Positions 22,522 through 41,928 of a stretch of 64,000 bases of DNA are shown piece after piece (position 1 is the stretch's first letter; each line of letters begins with the position of its first letter). The stretch comes from Branchiostoma floridae (taxonomy: Eukaryota; Chordata; Leptocardii; Amphioxiformes; Branchiostomatidae): positions 2,622,570 through 2,686,569 of the forward strand of contig NC_049991.1 in the NCBI RefSeq assembly GCF_000003815.2, read 5' to 3'. A model generated the notes under the pieces. That model ran no database searches. It saw only the letters and a list, made by a program, of their open reading frames with translations, and was not told the DNA's origin. The translations under genes and the position numbers were made by a program.

Positions 22522-23407
22522 TAACATCTATTATCATAATACCGGTACGTTTACGACGATTTCTCTAGCCATACTGATTTGACAAATTGTCAACGCATCA
22601 TTTTCTCCAGTTACATGTTGCTGTTATAGGTTACCCTTGCCACTTCTTCTGTATAACTTTTCTGCCACTCTTGTCCTGCTAAAAGCGTAATATTGTAATT
22701 GTAACACGCCGCGGAATTACACGGCGAACGGGCGCGTGGTTGGGAGGGGGTAAAAATACCGGTAGGAAGAAACACGGCGCAATTAACTGCCGCTATGTAC
22801 ATTTATACATCCTCTGATGTTCCTTCCTTTTCTGTCAGTAAATGCATAAAACATAAACCTGCATGATCATACAAAATGTCATGAGAAAACGGACGTATAC
22901 AGTCAAGAATTTTCATTTAACTCATGTCCGTCACAACCGCTATGACGTAACACTTCACTGCTAGCGTAGATATAAAAATGGCGGGAAAATGGCTGCGTAC
23001 GTTCAATTTTGCCCATTCAGTCGTAGATCCGGGCTATTATGCAACGGTTCTTCACACTTTTACATGAGTTACAGGTCACCAACAGAAATTCAAGATTGTT
23101 GTTGAATCATGTTCGTCTTGTGCCGTGAGCATGTGTAATTATGATCTATAAATTTGGCAATGAATGTGACAGTGTGTTCGTCCCACGACGAGCTGCCTAC
23201 CCCGAAGAAGATACTGAAAACTTTTGGCCTTGTTGTCTTCGAATGCATTGTTATCGATGCTTTGTAAATGATGTATTGGACACCTAGATGTCTGATGTGT
23301 GCACAGCTCAGAAATAACTATTGTTGCATGTGTAGATCTCTTGAAGTTCCAGTATTTTTAATCTACCGGTATAAGTCTTACTACCGGTATTATGCCAATG
23401 CATGTTA
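22522..23407 (+). mobile_element. ~890 bp TIR element, copy 3
   Basis: This copy has the same orientation and termini as copy 2, 2.07 kb further on. It differs by small indels, for example an extra AAAATGGCGGG segment near 22975. The close match of copies 2 and 3 suggests recent activity or a local duplication. Confidence 0.8.
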
Positions 23408-23516
23408 ATGAATAGCAGAAGAAGTTAACTTAACTGATTGAAACACTATCCAATCAAAAGTGTACTAATAACACAACATAAATATATAACTTAGATATAC
23501 TGAAATATAAAAATCA

Positions 23517-23855
23517 TTACCACCATGTGCTCAGGGGTTGTCTTTTGTCTCGTGTTTTCGCAAGCTCTTTTATCCTAGATTTGAACTCAATGTTGTTGTA
23601 TGATGTCGTTGTGTTTGGCAATGTGTTATAGGTTTTGATGCATCTGTAGCCAAATGTCCTTGTTTTAGCGTTTGTTTTGGGTTTTGATTGAGTGAATGCT
23701 CCTCTAGTAGACAGCCTCGTGTGATGCTCATGTGTGGATTGAATTGTTTGTTGCTTGAAGATGCATTGGGGTTGCCTTTCCTTAACAATTTTGTGGAATG
23801 TACATACAGTATTTGTGAAGAGTCTTTCTTTAACGGTTTGCCACTTTAACTGCAT
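23517..23855 (-). pseudogene. LINE ORF2 C-terminal remnant
   Basis: A 112-codon minus-strand ORF ends the reverse-transcriptase polyprotein: HHTRLSTRGAFTQSK, then RTFGYRCIKTYNTLPNTT and FKSRIKELA. The motif (R)TF-YR-xKxxNxLP-(x)n-FK-xL is typical of the C-terminal region of non-LTR elements (CR1/L2/RTE type). The catalytic part is absent, so it is a 5'-truncated copy. It sits just beyond TIR element copy 3. Confidence 0.65.
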
Positions 23856-24129
23856 GTGTAGGTCTTCCAGGTTGGTGTCAAAGGGTTTGTTTGTGGCCAG
23901 GCGAGCAGCGTGATTTTGGATTACCTAGTAATGATGTTCCGGACAGTGTTGGTCTGTATCATTGAGAAACTAGAGTTCAACGAACACATACCTTTGCCAA
24001 ATAAACCAGGTTTGTTATGTAGAATGATGTCTGTAGACATAAATGTGTTACTAATTACATTTTATATTATATGCCTGGAGTTGGTTCATAACATTTCGCC
24101 ATTGCTTATGCAAAATTAGATTCCTATGC

Positions 24130-24640
24130 AGATTAGATTTACATAATAATATTAAATTGTATCAAGCATCATTTGCATAATAAATGTGTATTGATATTTC
24201 CTTCTTTCTTAGCTAAAAATGTGACAAGTTTGAAAGTCCTATAAGGAATGCAGTGGATTTACAAATTTTTCTCATTAGTTATGCAAATTAGCAGTCGATT
24301 TGCATAATTATAATTCCATCATGTAAGTCTTCCCTTTGGCTATCTACATACCAAAAACCATGACGATCCGTCAACACCTTTATATTTTCTCATTAATTAT
24401 GCAAATGAGGCCGTCATTTGCATAATTAATATGCATTGATATTTCTCTCTTCCTCATCTATATATGTGACAAGTTTGAAAGTCCTATCATGAAATGCAGT
24501 GGATTTATAAACTTTCCTCATTAATTATGCAAATTAGTTGCTGATTTGCATAATTGGTATTCCATTGTGTACATTGTTACTTGGGCTATCTACATACCAA
24601 AAACCATGACGATCCATCAACACGTTCTCGAGTTATTCTC
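24130..24640 (+). repeat. Tandem-duplicated AT-rich repeat full of ATGCAAAT octamers
   Basis: Two units of ~250 bp share GTGACAAGTTTGAAAGTCCT, ATGCAGTGGATTT and CATACCAAAAACCATGACGA (24222-24370 and 24468-24615). Each contains several ATTTGCATAA or TTATGCAAAT octamers in opposite orientation. It leads directly into the dispersed repeat that follows. Confidence 0.7.
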
Positions 24641-24995
24641 GTCCAAAGTTTGAAAGGAAATCGGCGACTGCAGTTCCAAACAAGCCGCTAGGGGGTCCAA
24701 ACTTGAAGCACTTACTCTCTGCACCAAGGGCTATCTACCACTCAAAAATCATAACCACAGCAGGTCCAGAACACGAGATAAAAAAAAATTGAGGTTTTGC
24801 TGCAGTACCTTAGCAAGCCGCTAGGGGGCCCAATATCGAACTTGACCTTCGTTTTCCCGACCCCTACCCACCTACCAAATATTATTGGGATCCATCAAAG
24901 GCTTCTTGAGTTATACTGTTAACACACAGACAGACAGACAGACACACAGACTCACAAGCCTAAAACATAACCTTAGCCATTCTGGCAAAGGTAAT
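24640..24995 (+). repeat. Dispersed repeat family (GCCGCTAGGGGG type) with CA/GACA tail
   Basis: Contains AAGCCGCTAGGGGGTCCAAA and AGCCGCTAGGGGGCCCAATA, then CTTGACCTTCGTTTTCCCGA, ending in ACACACAGACAGACAGACAG. Related copies are at 44220, 45515 (inverted), 45880, 51535, 53770 and 55290. No ORF is shared between copies, so a SINE or LINE-tail origin is possible but unproven. Confidence 0.6.
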
Positions 24996-25607
24996 AATCT
25001 GTATAATCTAAAGGGGTTTAGGCAACATTTGCTGGTATTAGACAAATACAGAGGCATCCAAACACAGTAACATAAATCACATGGCGATCATAATTATGTC
25101 CAATTTCATAGACGATCACCTTCTTTTGATCTCTTGCAAGAACACCTGGTTAGGCCTAGGTCACATTTAAAAAAGGGGGCCCGCCCGGGCAGCTTTCGGG
25201 AGTGAAAAGAATGATATAACTGACATCAAAATCACACGAAATGTCAAAAATAAGACTCAAGGGCATAGTCTTTCTATTTTCTAGGTATATGATTTGATTT
25301 TTTGTTTCTTAAAACATCTCGGCCGGTCCCTGGCTTAGAAATGTGACCTAAGCTTTACCCACAAGACTTGCCTCTGTAGCTATAGCATTCTTTTTTTGAC
25401 CCCTCTTCATTCTTAAAGAAAGTGCTCCTTAATCAAATAGAGAATCCGTTACGTTAGTCATTATGGCTTGGGTGTTGTTGACTTTTGCATTATTGCCGTC
25501 CCTATTAATCAAGCAACGGATGCAAAAGGTCAAATTAAATCAACAGGAGACGCAGTCCTAGATTGATCTCGGGTGATCAAATTGGCCACTTAGGATCAGT
25601 CTGACTC

Positions 25608-25640
25608 GTTGCCCTTGGTTACGATGTTGCCCTTGGTTAC
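25608..25640 (+). promoter_or_regulatory. Two tandem X-box-like motifs
   Basis: GTTGCCCTTGGTTAC occurs twice, at 25608-25622 and 25626-25640 (18 bp period). Each fits GTNRCC-N3-GGYNAC, a form of the RFX X-box. They are ~3.2 kb beyond the FOXJ1 stop codon. A chance tandem duplication is also possible. Confidence 0.4.
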
Positions 25641-26906
25641 GACGTCTCCATAGGTACAAAGGGCCGAGCGATAAGCCTGGACTAGTCAGGCTACCACCCA
25701 GCAATGCACACAAACATTGTGGTCTCCACAGTTATACACACAAAAAAATATTTAAAATATTCAACTTTTGCAATTTCAGTAGAACTTTGCACAGAAGACT
25801 CGGTGGCTTCGAACGTTAGAATTGGTGTTGTTACAATGTTTGAGGACACCAAGTTTCCATCCATTGGGTGATCCTACCCGCAGTTGGGTCGTACAGAATA
25901 CATCGTTTTGTATCCTTACTATATGTAAAACTTTTGTCGCATGAAATGTGATGACTTTGACGTGTACGCTCAGAGCAGATAGACCGGGTGCCTTTTTACT
26001 ATTAATATACATCTCCAGATGAATGACAGGTACAGACTCTACAGGGTTTAGTCATTTCACGTGATTATACCGTAGATGCAGTACTACGTCGTCAATTTTG
26101 GAATCATTGAATGTTTCGAATATGTAAAGTAAACAAAACAATCGAATGGCTTTACCCAGTAAATTGTTTTTTTTGTCAAGTTCCTTTGGTTGTACTGTAA
26201 CAGTTCTTAACTGATGATACTTTTGATTTTATGAAAAACTTAGTGTACTTTTGACTATACTTGTCTATAATGCCATGCCTGGGCTGGGATAATGTATGAT
26301 GTGCGTGTTCCAAACTAGGTGATAACTTGGGCCACATCAGTCTCTGTCGGATCAACCTTCAGGTGATCCAACCCACGGTTGGGTTGGTATCTCGGATGAT
26401 AGGGAATATACTGTCAGTGTTTGTATTCAATATTTTCGTTATGAGCACACAGGTCTCTTTTAAAATCTGTCAGTAGAAGTATAAAATTATATATTGTAGA
26501 ATTGTTGTTCATATTGACTTATTGCTTAATATGATTGTATGCATTTTATATGTATGTAGAAGACAAAGTATGACAAAAACAAATTGTATTGTTCATACTG
26601 CAAAACTTTATTCCCAAAAGTCCTGCAAAAGAATTCACACACTTCACAACCTTCCATTTTTTGCACAATATACAGAATTCAATAAAAGCACAAAATGCCA
26701 GCATATCTCATATGTAGAACCAACAAAGAAAAATCCACTACACACAAACTTGGCAGAACCCAAGAGGCTAACAACAAAATCTCTCTACCCCTACACAACA
26801 GAGAACATCACACAATGTATGTGGTATCAAGGCCTGGAGCCATGCAGATAATAAGTTAGTATAAATCTCTGATTGTAAAATAGACACTGCACAGAAAATG
26901 CAAGAC

Positions 26907-26935
26907 ATTTCCATGGCAACAGTAGCCATGGTTAC
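26907..26935 (+). promoter_or_regulatory. Two adjacent X-box-like motifs
   Basis: ATTTCCATGGCAAC (26907-26920, one good half-site) is followed by GTAGCCATGGTTAC (26922-26935, both half-sites fit the degenerate X-box). They lie ~1.9 kb beyond the FOXJ1 stop. A further match, GTCACCATGGTTAC, is at 10984-10997. Confidence 0.4.
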
Positions 26936-28102
26936 ATAACAAAGTGCTTGTACATCCAGAATAATCCTCGCACACCCCCATAGGTATCACCCGGTGTTTC
27001 TATATAATATTAAGGCACTACGGATGATTGGGTGCGTCCAGGATACTGGGTTAAATGGCTGGGAGTTTCCTTCGTTTGTTCAGCAGGACTGTCCGTGCTA
27101 ACAATGCACATCTGCCAAACTTAACGTCATTCCCAGTTTGCCACCTCGCCGTGGCTCAGATTTGCAGGTTTGCACAAGGCCTTACAGAAAGACGGGGTTA
27201 ATGTCCAAGTATGTGGGGTGGTAAACAGTAAGGTATACGCCTTCCTAGCATGACATGGCAAACACTCAGGTGTATGCCTTGCCAGCATACTTTCCCCCAT
27301 CCTTCAGCGCTGTGGAAACAGCTATGCCATCGCAAAACATGTCCAAACAAACCTATGCTGAGTAAACATGCACGGGCAAACTGCCATGGGGTACCGCTGG
27401 TGGTATTGACAGTTTAATTTATCGGAAAACTGCCTGTACGCAAAGTGCGGACAATAGAGCCCGCAAATATTTGATGTTACACGTCGACTCGAAAGCACTT
27501 TTACACATCAGCCCTCTCCCGCTAAAGGACCAGTGCCAATAGTTACATATCATTTAACACCTTGGAGTACTGTACCTTCAGCGGATAATATAGAAAAATA
27601 TATACTCATAAAATATGTTGGATATTTCTCCCATTTGGAGTGTTCTCATATACATATAATGTATTATGTTATTAAACTATTATATAAGACACACAAGCTG
27701 TGCGATGTGATATACAATATCTTGGATCGAGAACTGATTGAGGGCGTATATAGAATAATAAAACATCTCATATACATACATTTATAACACAACTGAAAGA
27801 TAATTCTGGTTGAAACATCTGGATAAAAACAAGATAGATTTTGACATCCATCATAACTTGACCTTTTCGCTTTGTGTAGACAGAGCACCATGTTTCGGAC
27901 ATCGATTTCGTGAAGAAGAAAAAGAGGTCAGTCCGTGCGACCATGTGCTTTGTTTTCTGAATAATTAATTTGCGTGCCTTTGTTGGGGGACGAATTCCAA
28001 GAAAGCACGACTGTCAGTTGATAAATGATGGCAAAAAAATGGTCATGAATCTGTAAGGCACTGATTTTCTGTATTTTTTTGCGCATTTTCTTTGGTATGA
28101 TT

Positions 28103-28108
28103 TTTATT
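28103..28108 (-). terminator. FOXJ1: Candidate FOXJ1 polyadenylation signal
   Basis: TTTATT on the plus strand reads AATAAA in the FOXJ1 direction, about 0.74 kb after the stop codon. It is the first canonical hexamer I found downstream. It is an inference from motif and position only. Confidence 0.35.
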
Positions 28109-28850
28109 TTAAAGATGGTACCAAAATGGAGTTCCATCAATGAGTCTCTAAAGTTAAGCCACAAATTTCCAAAAGAGTGTGTAGTAATATTGTAACATAA
28201 TAGACTATGTTCGACTCCTCCAAAATGATGCTGTCATTTTCAAGTCCAATTTCAACGTATTTCCGGTCCTCGTCTTGTTATGGATGAATGCCAAAGTAGA
28301 TGTCTCTTTTGGTACATATTCCCTTTCAACCTGATTGATATTAAATAATAAATGACTCTGATTTGTTGTATATACGACAGTATTCTCTAATGGACGGAAC
28401 ATGATACTATCGAAACTACATCAACAATAACAGAAAAATCTGATGGACGGATATAGAAATCTGGTCTAATGACCATGGACGAATGGTTTTACTAAGAGCA
28501 TTAAATCTGCACAAAAATGGATCTTATGATTGTTTTATGATGGGATTTTGAGAAGCCTCCATCCCAAAATGATATACATAAATGATGCTGGAAAAATATG
28601 TAAATTATAGAAGGCTTTAAGTGCACAGCTTGAATGTATGAACAACACCCATCACCCTTAAATTTTGGCTTATATTCTGTTAGTTTTTTTTTCAGTGGAC
28701 GGAATTGGATCGAGATTACATCACCGCGATAGATCTTGATGCCATGGGGAAACATCCGCATGACTTTTATAACTATAGATACAAAATTCCACTGTCCCGA
28801 GGTGTATACAAAAGAGACTGAACACAACACAACACAGGCCCCACCCTGCA

Positions 28851-36766
<7,916 letters not shown>

Positions 36767-37321
36767 CTGCCAGCTGGGTTCGGCCATCTCGTAGTACTTG
36801 AAGTTGGTCTTGATCCATTTGTAGATGTCTGAGAGTGTGATCTTGCTCTTCTTGGTCTCCTTCATGGCCATGCAGATCAGGGTTGCGTAGGAGTACGGCG
36901 GTTTGACGTACGGGTTTGTCTTGTAGTCGATTTTGTCGATGCTTTCCGGGGTGCCGATGGGAGGGCCGGCGGGCGCGTATAGCGTCGCCTTGTGTTCCTC
37001 CTTGACGTGAACGTGCTGGGACGCGTTACCGGACACGGCGGCCGGCTGGGCTTGCGTCTGCCGCTTGGATCCATCCTCCGCCGGTTTGGGACTGCTTGGC
37101 GGCGTCGGGATCTTCATAATGTTCAGATTCTGCAGCCACGACAGGCTAGTCAAGCTGTCGTCCAGATTCTGAGCGTCCGGGTTTTGAGAGTCTGCTTGCG
37201 GATTTTGCGCCATCCAGTTTTGCTTGAATTTATCCGCTATGACTTTAGTCCGAGAGTTAGCTGTGGTACTTACAGCAGTTTTGCTGGACGACACAGGACT
37301 TCCTTGACTTTGTCCGATCAT
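36767..37321 (-). CDS. FOXJ1: FOXJ1 forkhead transcription factor, coding exon 1
   Basis: This exon encodes residues 1-185 of a 440-residue forkhead protein, the nuclear regulator that switches on motile-cilium genes. The sequence shows the FOXJ1-type N-terminal motif LDDSLTSLSWLQ and then the first half of the forkhead domain from about residue 140 (KPPYSYATLICMAM, ending at EMAEPSWQ). I start at the ATG at 37319-37321, which has an A at -3. The open frame continues upstream to about 37435 but contains only a GTG there, and an in-frame stop follows at 37502-37504. The exon ends in phase 0 at GCAG|GTGAGC. Exon 2 restores the domain as [10 protein letters not shown], so the splice is supported by the protein family. 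The exact N-terminus is less certain because an upstream spliced exon cannot be excluded. Confidence 0.93.
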
Positions 37322-37849
37322 GGTTAGATAGTTGTCTGTTGTAGTAGTAGACGATAACCCTTTGGTTTGGAGTGGTGGCACCGGTCCGGCTAGTGTCGGA
37401 ATGCGCCCCGCTAGCTTGCGTGCTACGCTACCCACAGGAGGTAATTGAATTATTGCGTGTAATAGTCTGCCAAAAATCCGTCCCGGAACAAGTGAATTCT
37501 CTCAGCGAAATGGTCCTCTTAAGTCCGTCTTAAGCGGTACTGGTCGCACAAGTCGCTGCTGTCTCTATACCAAAATGACAGATATTCTGTAGACCACTAG
37601 TGCTTGTCCCATCTCATATACCGGAACAGAGTACGGAGTTTGTAAAATGCTGTTCTTCGAATGGATAACAGTTCTAAAATCCGGAAGAAAAACGGTTCTT
37701 ACGTTCGTTCGCCTTTGGTACGTTCCCTGACAGCTGTCACACGATTTTCCGGGCGCCGGAAAAAGTTGTCAGACCAGAGAGACTCGGATCAAAACACCAC
37801 GAGTTCCGCAACGCGTGGCCTTATTCTCACAGAATGAACCCCTAGACCC

Positions 37850-38040
37850 TACTAGTCTAATATATTCCAATGGCCGCGGGGCTAGCAACTGCATAAATAA
37901 ATATCAACAGCGGTAACCGCGCGCCCATTGGTCCACAAACAACCACCTGTTGCTAGTGACCTATGATAATATCCTTTGTTCTCGCTCGCGCGCGATTGGT
38001 CGGTGGTCGGGCCAGCGCATTTGCTAAAATGGCGGGGGTG
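37850..38040 (-). promoter_or_regulatory. FOXJ1: Putative FOXJ1 proximal promoter with CCAAT boxes and an X-box-like site
   Basis: About 0.5-0.7 kb upstream of the FOXJ1 ATG lies a CpG-richer stretch with two ATTGG motifs (37927-37931 and 37995-37999), which read CCAAT in the direction of FOXJ1. Between them is GTTGCTAGTGAC (37949-37960), whose reverse complement GTCACTAGCAAC fits a zero-spacer RFX X-box. A YY1-like AAAATGGCGG is at 38026-38035 on the plus strand. NF-Y and RFX commonly act together and RFX factors work with FOXJ1 in ciliogenesis. The transcription start itself is not visible. Confidence 0.45.
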
Positions 38041-39617
38041 AGGTATACGGAGGGACAGTATGCCGTTCAAATAACTTCATGTAAAATTACTACTCTTCAC
38101 AACTGTTCATATTTTAATTTCTTAAAGGTGTCTATATACTAAGGAAATTCTTATATCAAGTTTAGAAGCCACAACTCTTCTTGCTGTTTGTAATAAAAAA
38201 ATGAGGTTTGTTATGTCTTGTTTGTACTCACCCCGTTACCTCACCCATAGTGGACTAGTCCTGGCGTCTCCTGAATGGGCTTTCCCGCCGCTTGGAGGTT
38301 TAAAACCCAGTCAAAACATCTACCGGCGTGGGCGAGTACTGCAGGTGTCAAATAGCGGTCCCTGGTGAGCCAAGGTGTTTTGGTTTGTTTACTTCCGAGT
38401 TACGGCGAAGCTGAGATTCGCGTGGGATTGACTTTGTGGTTTCCATGATTGCGTCACTCACCGCAACAAGGAATAAATAGACTTTACTCAAATACAATTA
38501 GACAGAAGTAGAAATGATTATCTTGTTGAAAGTGTCTAATATTTCTTTAAGTCTCACCTGCGACACTTTTGGTAAAGCTCTAGACCAGCGAGAAGTTGTA
38601 TAAGACCTGTAAAATAGTAGGTTCAAGACATTGTCTTGAATTTGCGAACTTGGAATTAAACGAAATGTCAACCCTCACTTCGTTGTTCTAGAACTAATAC
38701 GTTTATAATCGTACTGCGCAGACCACAGAACGCTATAGCATATTGATATTACCCGTCTTTTATACAATAGTATTAAAATGTGTAAAGACAAAATAAGGTT
38801 GTACGATATGTAAGTGAGCTACCAATACAACATTTTAATTCAGCTCTAAAATCCGTTTAACTGTGTTTGAGTTCTTGATATGTGGTTATATTGACAACGT
38901 CATTTTCATAACATATCAAATTATCTTCACGATATACGACATAGTACTACAAAAGCATAAAGTACAAAATCATATGTGCCATTGATAGATTCACAAATTA
39001 ATGTGTATATACATGATAAAGTATTGACTCTGGATATGTGTTGGGTCTAATAAAGATATAACGTTATGTGCTTAATGTATTTCATGTCGTCAATGTACTA
39101 TTTACAAAAGTTACGTTTACGTTACGCCTACAGAGTACCGTTGCCATGCGTGGACACAATATTTGAAAAGAAGAAAAACAAAATTCATGAAATTAGATAT
39201 ACCGTGGGTGCCGTCGGCTTTGATAGGGTAAAAAAAAACAGTCTATTTACTTGACAATGTTTTTGCGGATCGCCTAGCGGTGGCAATGGAACTGCAGCAC
39301 AGGTGGACTGTTATGATTTGTTTACCGTGGGGGTAACATACCGGGGAAAATATGTGGTTTCGGGTTTCTCTGGATATTTTAGAGGTGTCAGTGTGAGGTA
39401 GTGCCCTATTAAACTAAACCCAGATAAATAGTCACGAATGATGGAAAGGGGGTCGCGTTTAGGATAGTTTTTGACAGACTTGTATGACCAAATTTGAGTC
39501 TATGTCGTCTACAAGAGTATGGTTTTCTCAGTTCGAACCACACGCGTACACAATCTCCGTATAAAATGACAGATTTTGAGTATATATAAGATTACGCATA
39601 CAACTTCTTGGCTTTAT
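38041..39617. other. Gene-free stretch upstream of FOXJ1
   Basis: I see no coding exon or repeat. It is AT-rich from 38.5 to 39.2 kb and could hold upstream FOXJ1 regulatory DNA, which cannot be read directly. Confidence 0.45.
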
Positions 39618-39905
39618 ATATACGCAATATATGTTGTGTGATATCTGCCAATGTAAGACTAATAGAAGAATAACCACAAATACGACAAAAACTGACGAGT
39701 GACGTGGAGTTTTCAATGGGAGAAAAATATTCCAAGTTGATCAGTTTATAAAATTTAGATAAGACAACATATACTTCTCCTTTTTGTATGTGTTCCATAT
39801 GTGTTGTGTGATATAAATCAATGTAAGGCTAATAGAAGAATATTCACAAATACGACAAAAACTGACGTAGAGTTTCCAATAGTGATACCTAGGGAGAAAA
39901 AATGG
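39618..39905 (+). repeat. Tandem duplication, period ~170 bp
   Basis: Units share GTTGTGTGATAT, CAATGTAAG, CTAATAGAAGAATA and CACAAATACGACAAAAACTG (near 39631 and 39801). The overlapping minus-strand ORFs come from the two units. Confidence 0.75.
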
Positions 39906-40322
39906 CCCTATTTGAAACGTAAGCGTGCCAAGCCGAAATTGGAGAGGGCCTCCATTCATTCGCTTTGCCGCGGTCAGTACTCACGCCCCCCTCCCCTAAC
40001 GCTCCATCTAACTATCCCTGTTATTGGTCGCTTGGTGACGTCCTAGAACACTTAGAACTCGATTAATCTTTTCATAGTGACGTTCTTCGCAACACGAACA
40101 TGATGTGTTTGTGTACCTATCGGCGGTGCCTATGATTTTGCAGTCACGATCTCTTCTATGTTGACCCAAGGATTTAGATAACTTTATATGACTGGGACGT
40201 CGGACAAACACAACTCTGGGTTTTTAGACAACATGGAGCCTAGAGGTAATGGTTGGTGGAAGATAAGGGTTTGACAACCAAGGTGGCGCAATTTTAACTC
40301 CACAACAGGGGAAGCCATTTCT

Positions 40323-40512
40323 TATTCTCCAAGGAGAGGTTCAGCTCCGGCTGGTTTTTGACGTTTTTTAGGCTTTTTGTTGGGCGTTTTTGTGCCGTTA
40401 TCTTTAATGGATGGACGGCGGACTTTAGGAAAACGGGGCAAATAGAAAACCAGAGAAAATGCCTGAAAAACACGCCAAAAGCAACCGGAGACGAACCTCT
40501 GCTTGGAGAGTA
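40323..40512. mobile_element. TACTCTCC-family MITE with 9 bp target duplication
   Basis: Ends TATTCTCCAAGGAGAGGTTC and CCTCTGCTTGGAGAGTA. Perfect 9 bp direct repeats GCCATTTCT flank it at 40314-40322 and 40513-40521. The overlapping minus-strand ORF is chance. Confidence 0.8.
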
Positions 40513-40521
40513 GCCATTTCT

Positions 40522-41928
40522 AGAAGGAGAGCGAACCTTCTTCAATTTCTTTGTGGAACGGTTCAGAAGAAAGGTAGGTAAACAGGTAATAGGTGAAAAA
40601 AGAAAACGGGGCAACTAGGATGGTAGTTCCAGCTTTCACCATTGTCGACCTGACACCTGTTATGTCTTATATACGAACGCGTAAGAATTCCTCTGAAGCA
40701 TTATAGAAAAAAATGTGGACCACATTGTGTGGCTAAAAAGTGATACGTGTCTCATTTCTGCACAAGTGAAAACAGGTACATGGTCATATTTGCCATAATT
40801 TGGCGTGCGTTCTTTTGGATCACACGAAGGCAACTTTGGAAAATTATCTCTACGACTTCAGTCCAGTTGTATTGAGAACACATAAATGATAAAGTCGGAT
40901 AGTTGACAAAACGCGTCAACGTCTTTTCCCATCTTCTATCTAATGAAACCTTCTTGATACCATTTCTAGAGCGTAAAACGCCAATGAATGAAGAAATGTG
41001 CCACCATGATGATATCGTTTTCGCAGTGCTCTCATTCAGTGTTCGTTGTTGACGTAAGGGACAGACCAAAAGCGCCTCCATGCGGCCATTTTTCATATGG
41101 CACGTGTTTCACTGTTACTTGATCACCATCCGACCTGTAAACATTAAAAAAAAACACAATAATAATGGCCAGGGGACAGGCCCAAAGAATATTAGGGGAA
41201 TTAGATTTTTTAAAACTTTATTCAATATTTCAGCGTCATACACAACAGCATATAAATCATTGGAGCACAATGGAATAAAAAAAAATATTGACATAAGGTA
41301 TGACAAAACTGGGTGAAAGAGAGAGGGGTAACAAGCGTTGATCATTGGTCTGTGATTGACTTAACAGGTGTATCTCAGGGATATCTATCATTGGCATATT
41401 GGCAATTTTAGCTTTAAAGTATTTCAAGTTTGGTTTCAAATCTTAAAAAAAAAACAGGTGTAAATTACATATTTGGCAATAAGGATACAATGTAAAAGCT
41501 TGTTGTCTCTATATGATTAAGATGTTTCTGGAATTAGGGGAAATAGATGTTGTTTCTGTTTTACAGAACCCCATGATCTATCTTATCGACCCCTTCCATC
41601 AGCATTCATCATCAAAAACAACGTACACAGAAATTTCGACATACTTGATTATTCTGACAATCTTAACTGTCAATCGAACAACCAGTAACAAACTGCCGAG
41701 TCGACCGAATGGCGGCCGATTTTGTTTTGTTTTCTGTCAGGCGTTTAAAAATGGCTGAGCCGTAGCGTCGCCTAGTGGTTCACAGCGGTACGACAGGTGC
41801 TATATGTATTGCTATATCCTTTATCTTTGTTGGATTCGCTCAGTGAAGAACTGAAATGCCCCATGTACTACTGTGTCCAATATAAACTATAAACTACTGC
41901 AGATATATTGCAATCTGTATACCGACAG
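40522..41928. other. Gene-free stretch
   Basis: No domain in the ORFs at 40752-41096 or 41513-41758. TAGCGTCGCCTAGTGGTTC near 41763 looks like a pol III A-box but has no B-box after it. Confidence 0.45.

Larger units (their letters stand above)
24996..28102. other. Gene-free stretch downstream of FOXJ1
   Basis: The only candidates are the X-box-like motifs near 25.6 and 26.9 kb. The 109-codon ORF at 26522-26851 is Lys/Thr-rich with no known motif; it ends near a segment (26260-26420) that resembles 12300-12440 and is probably repeat-derived. Confidence 0.45.

Noticed and set aside
24885-24960. Direct repeats resembling a CRISPR array or telomere-like tract
   Set aside because: They are a short GACA/CA microsatellite tail of a dispersed repeat.
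36992-37327. 111-codon plus-strand ORF and a 65-codon minus-strand ORF in another frame
   Set aside because: Both overlap FOXJ1 exon 1 in other frames and have no recognisable motif.
39132-39152. X-box-like GTTGCCATGCGTGGAC
   Set aside because: Only the first half-site fits; the second does not match RGYNAC.
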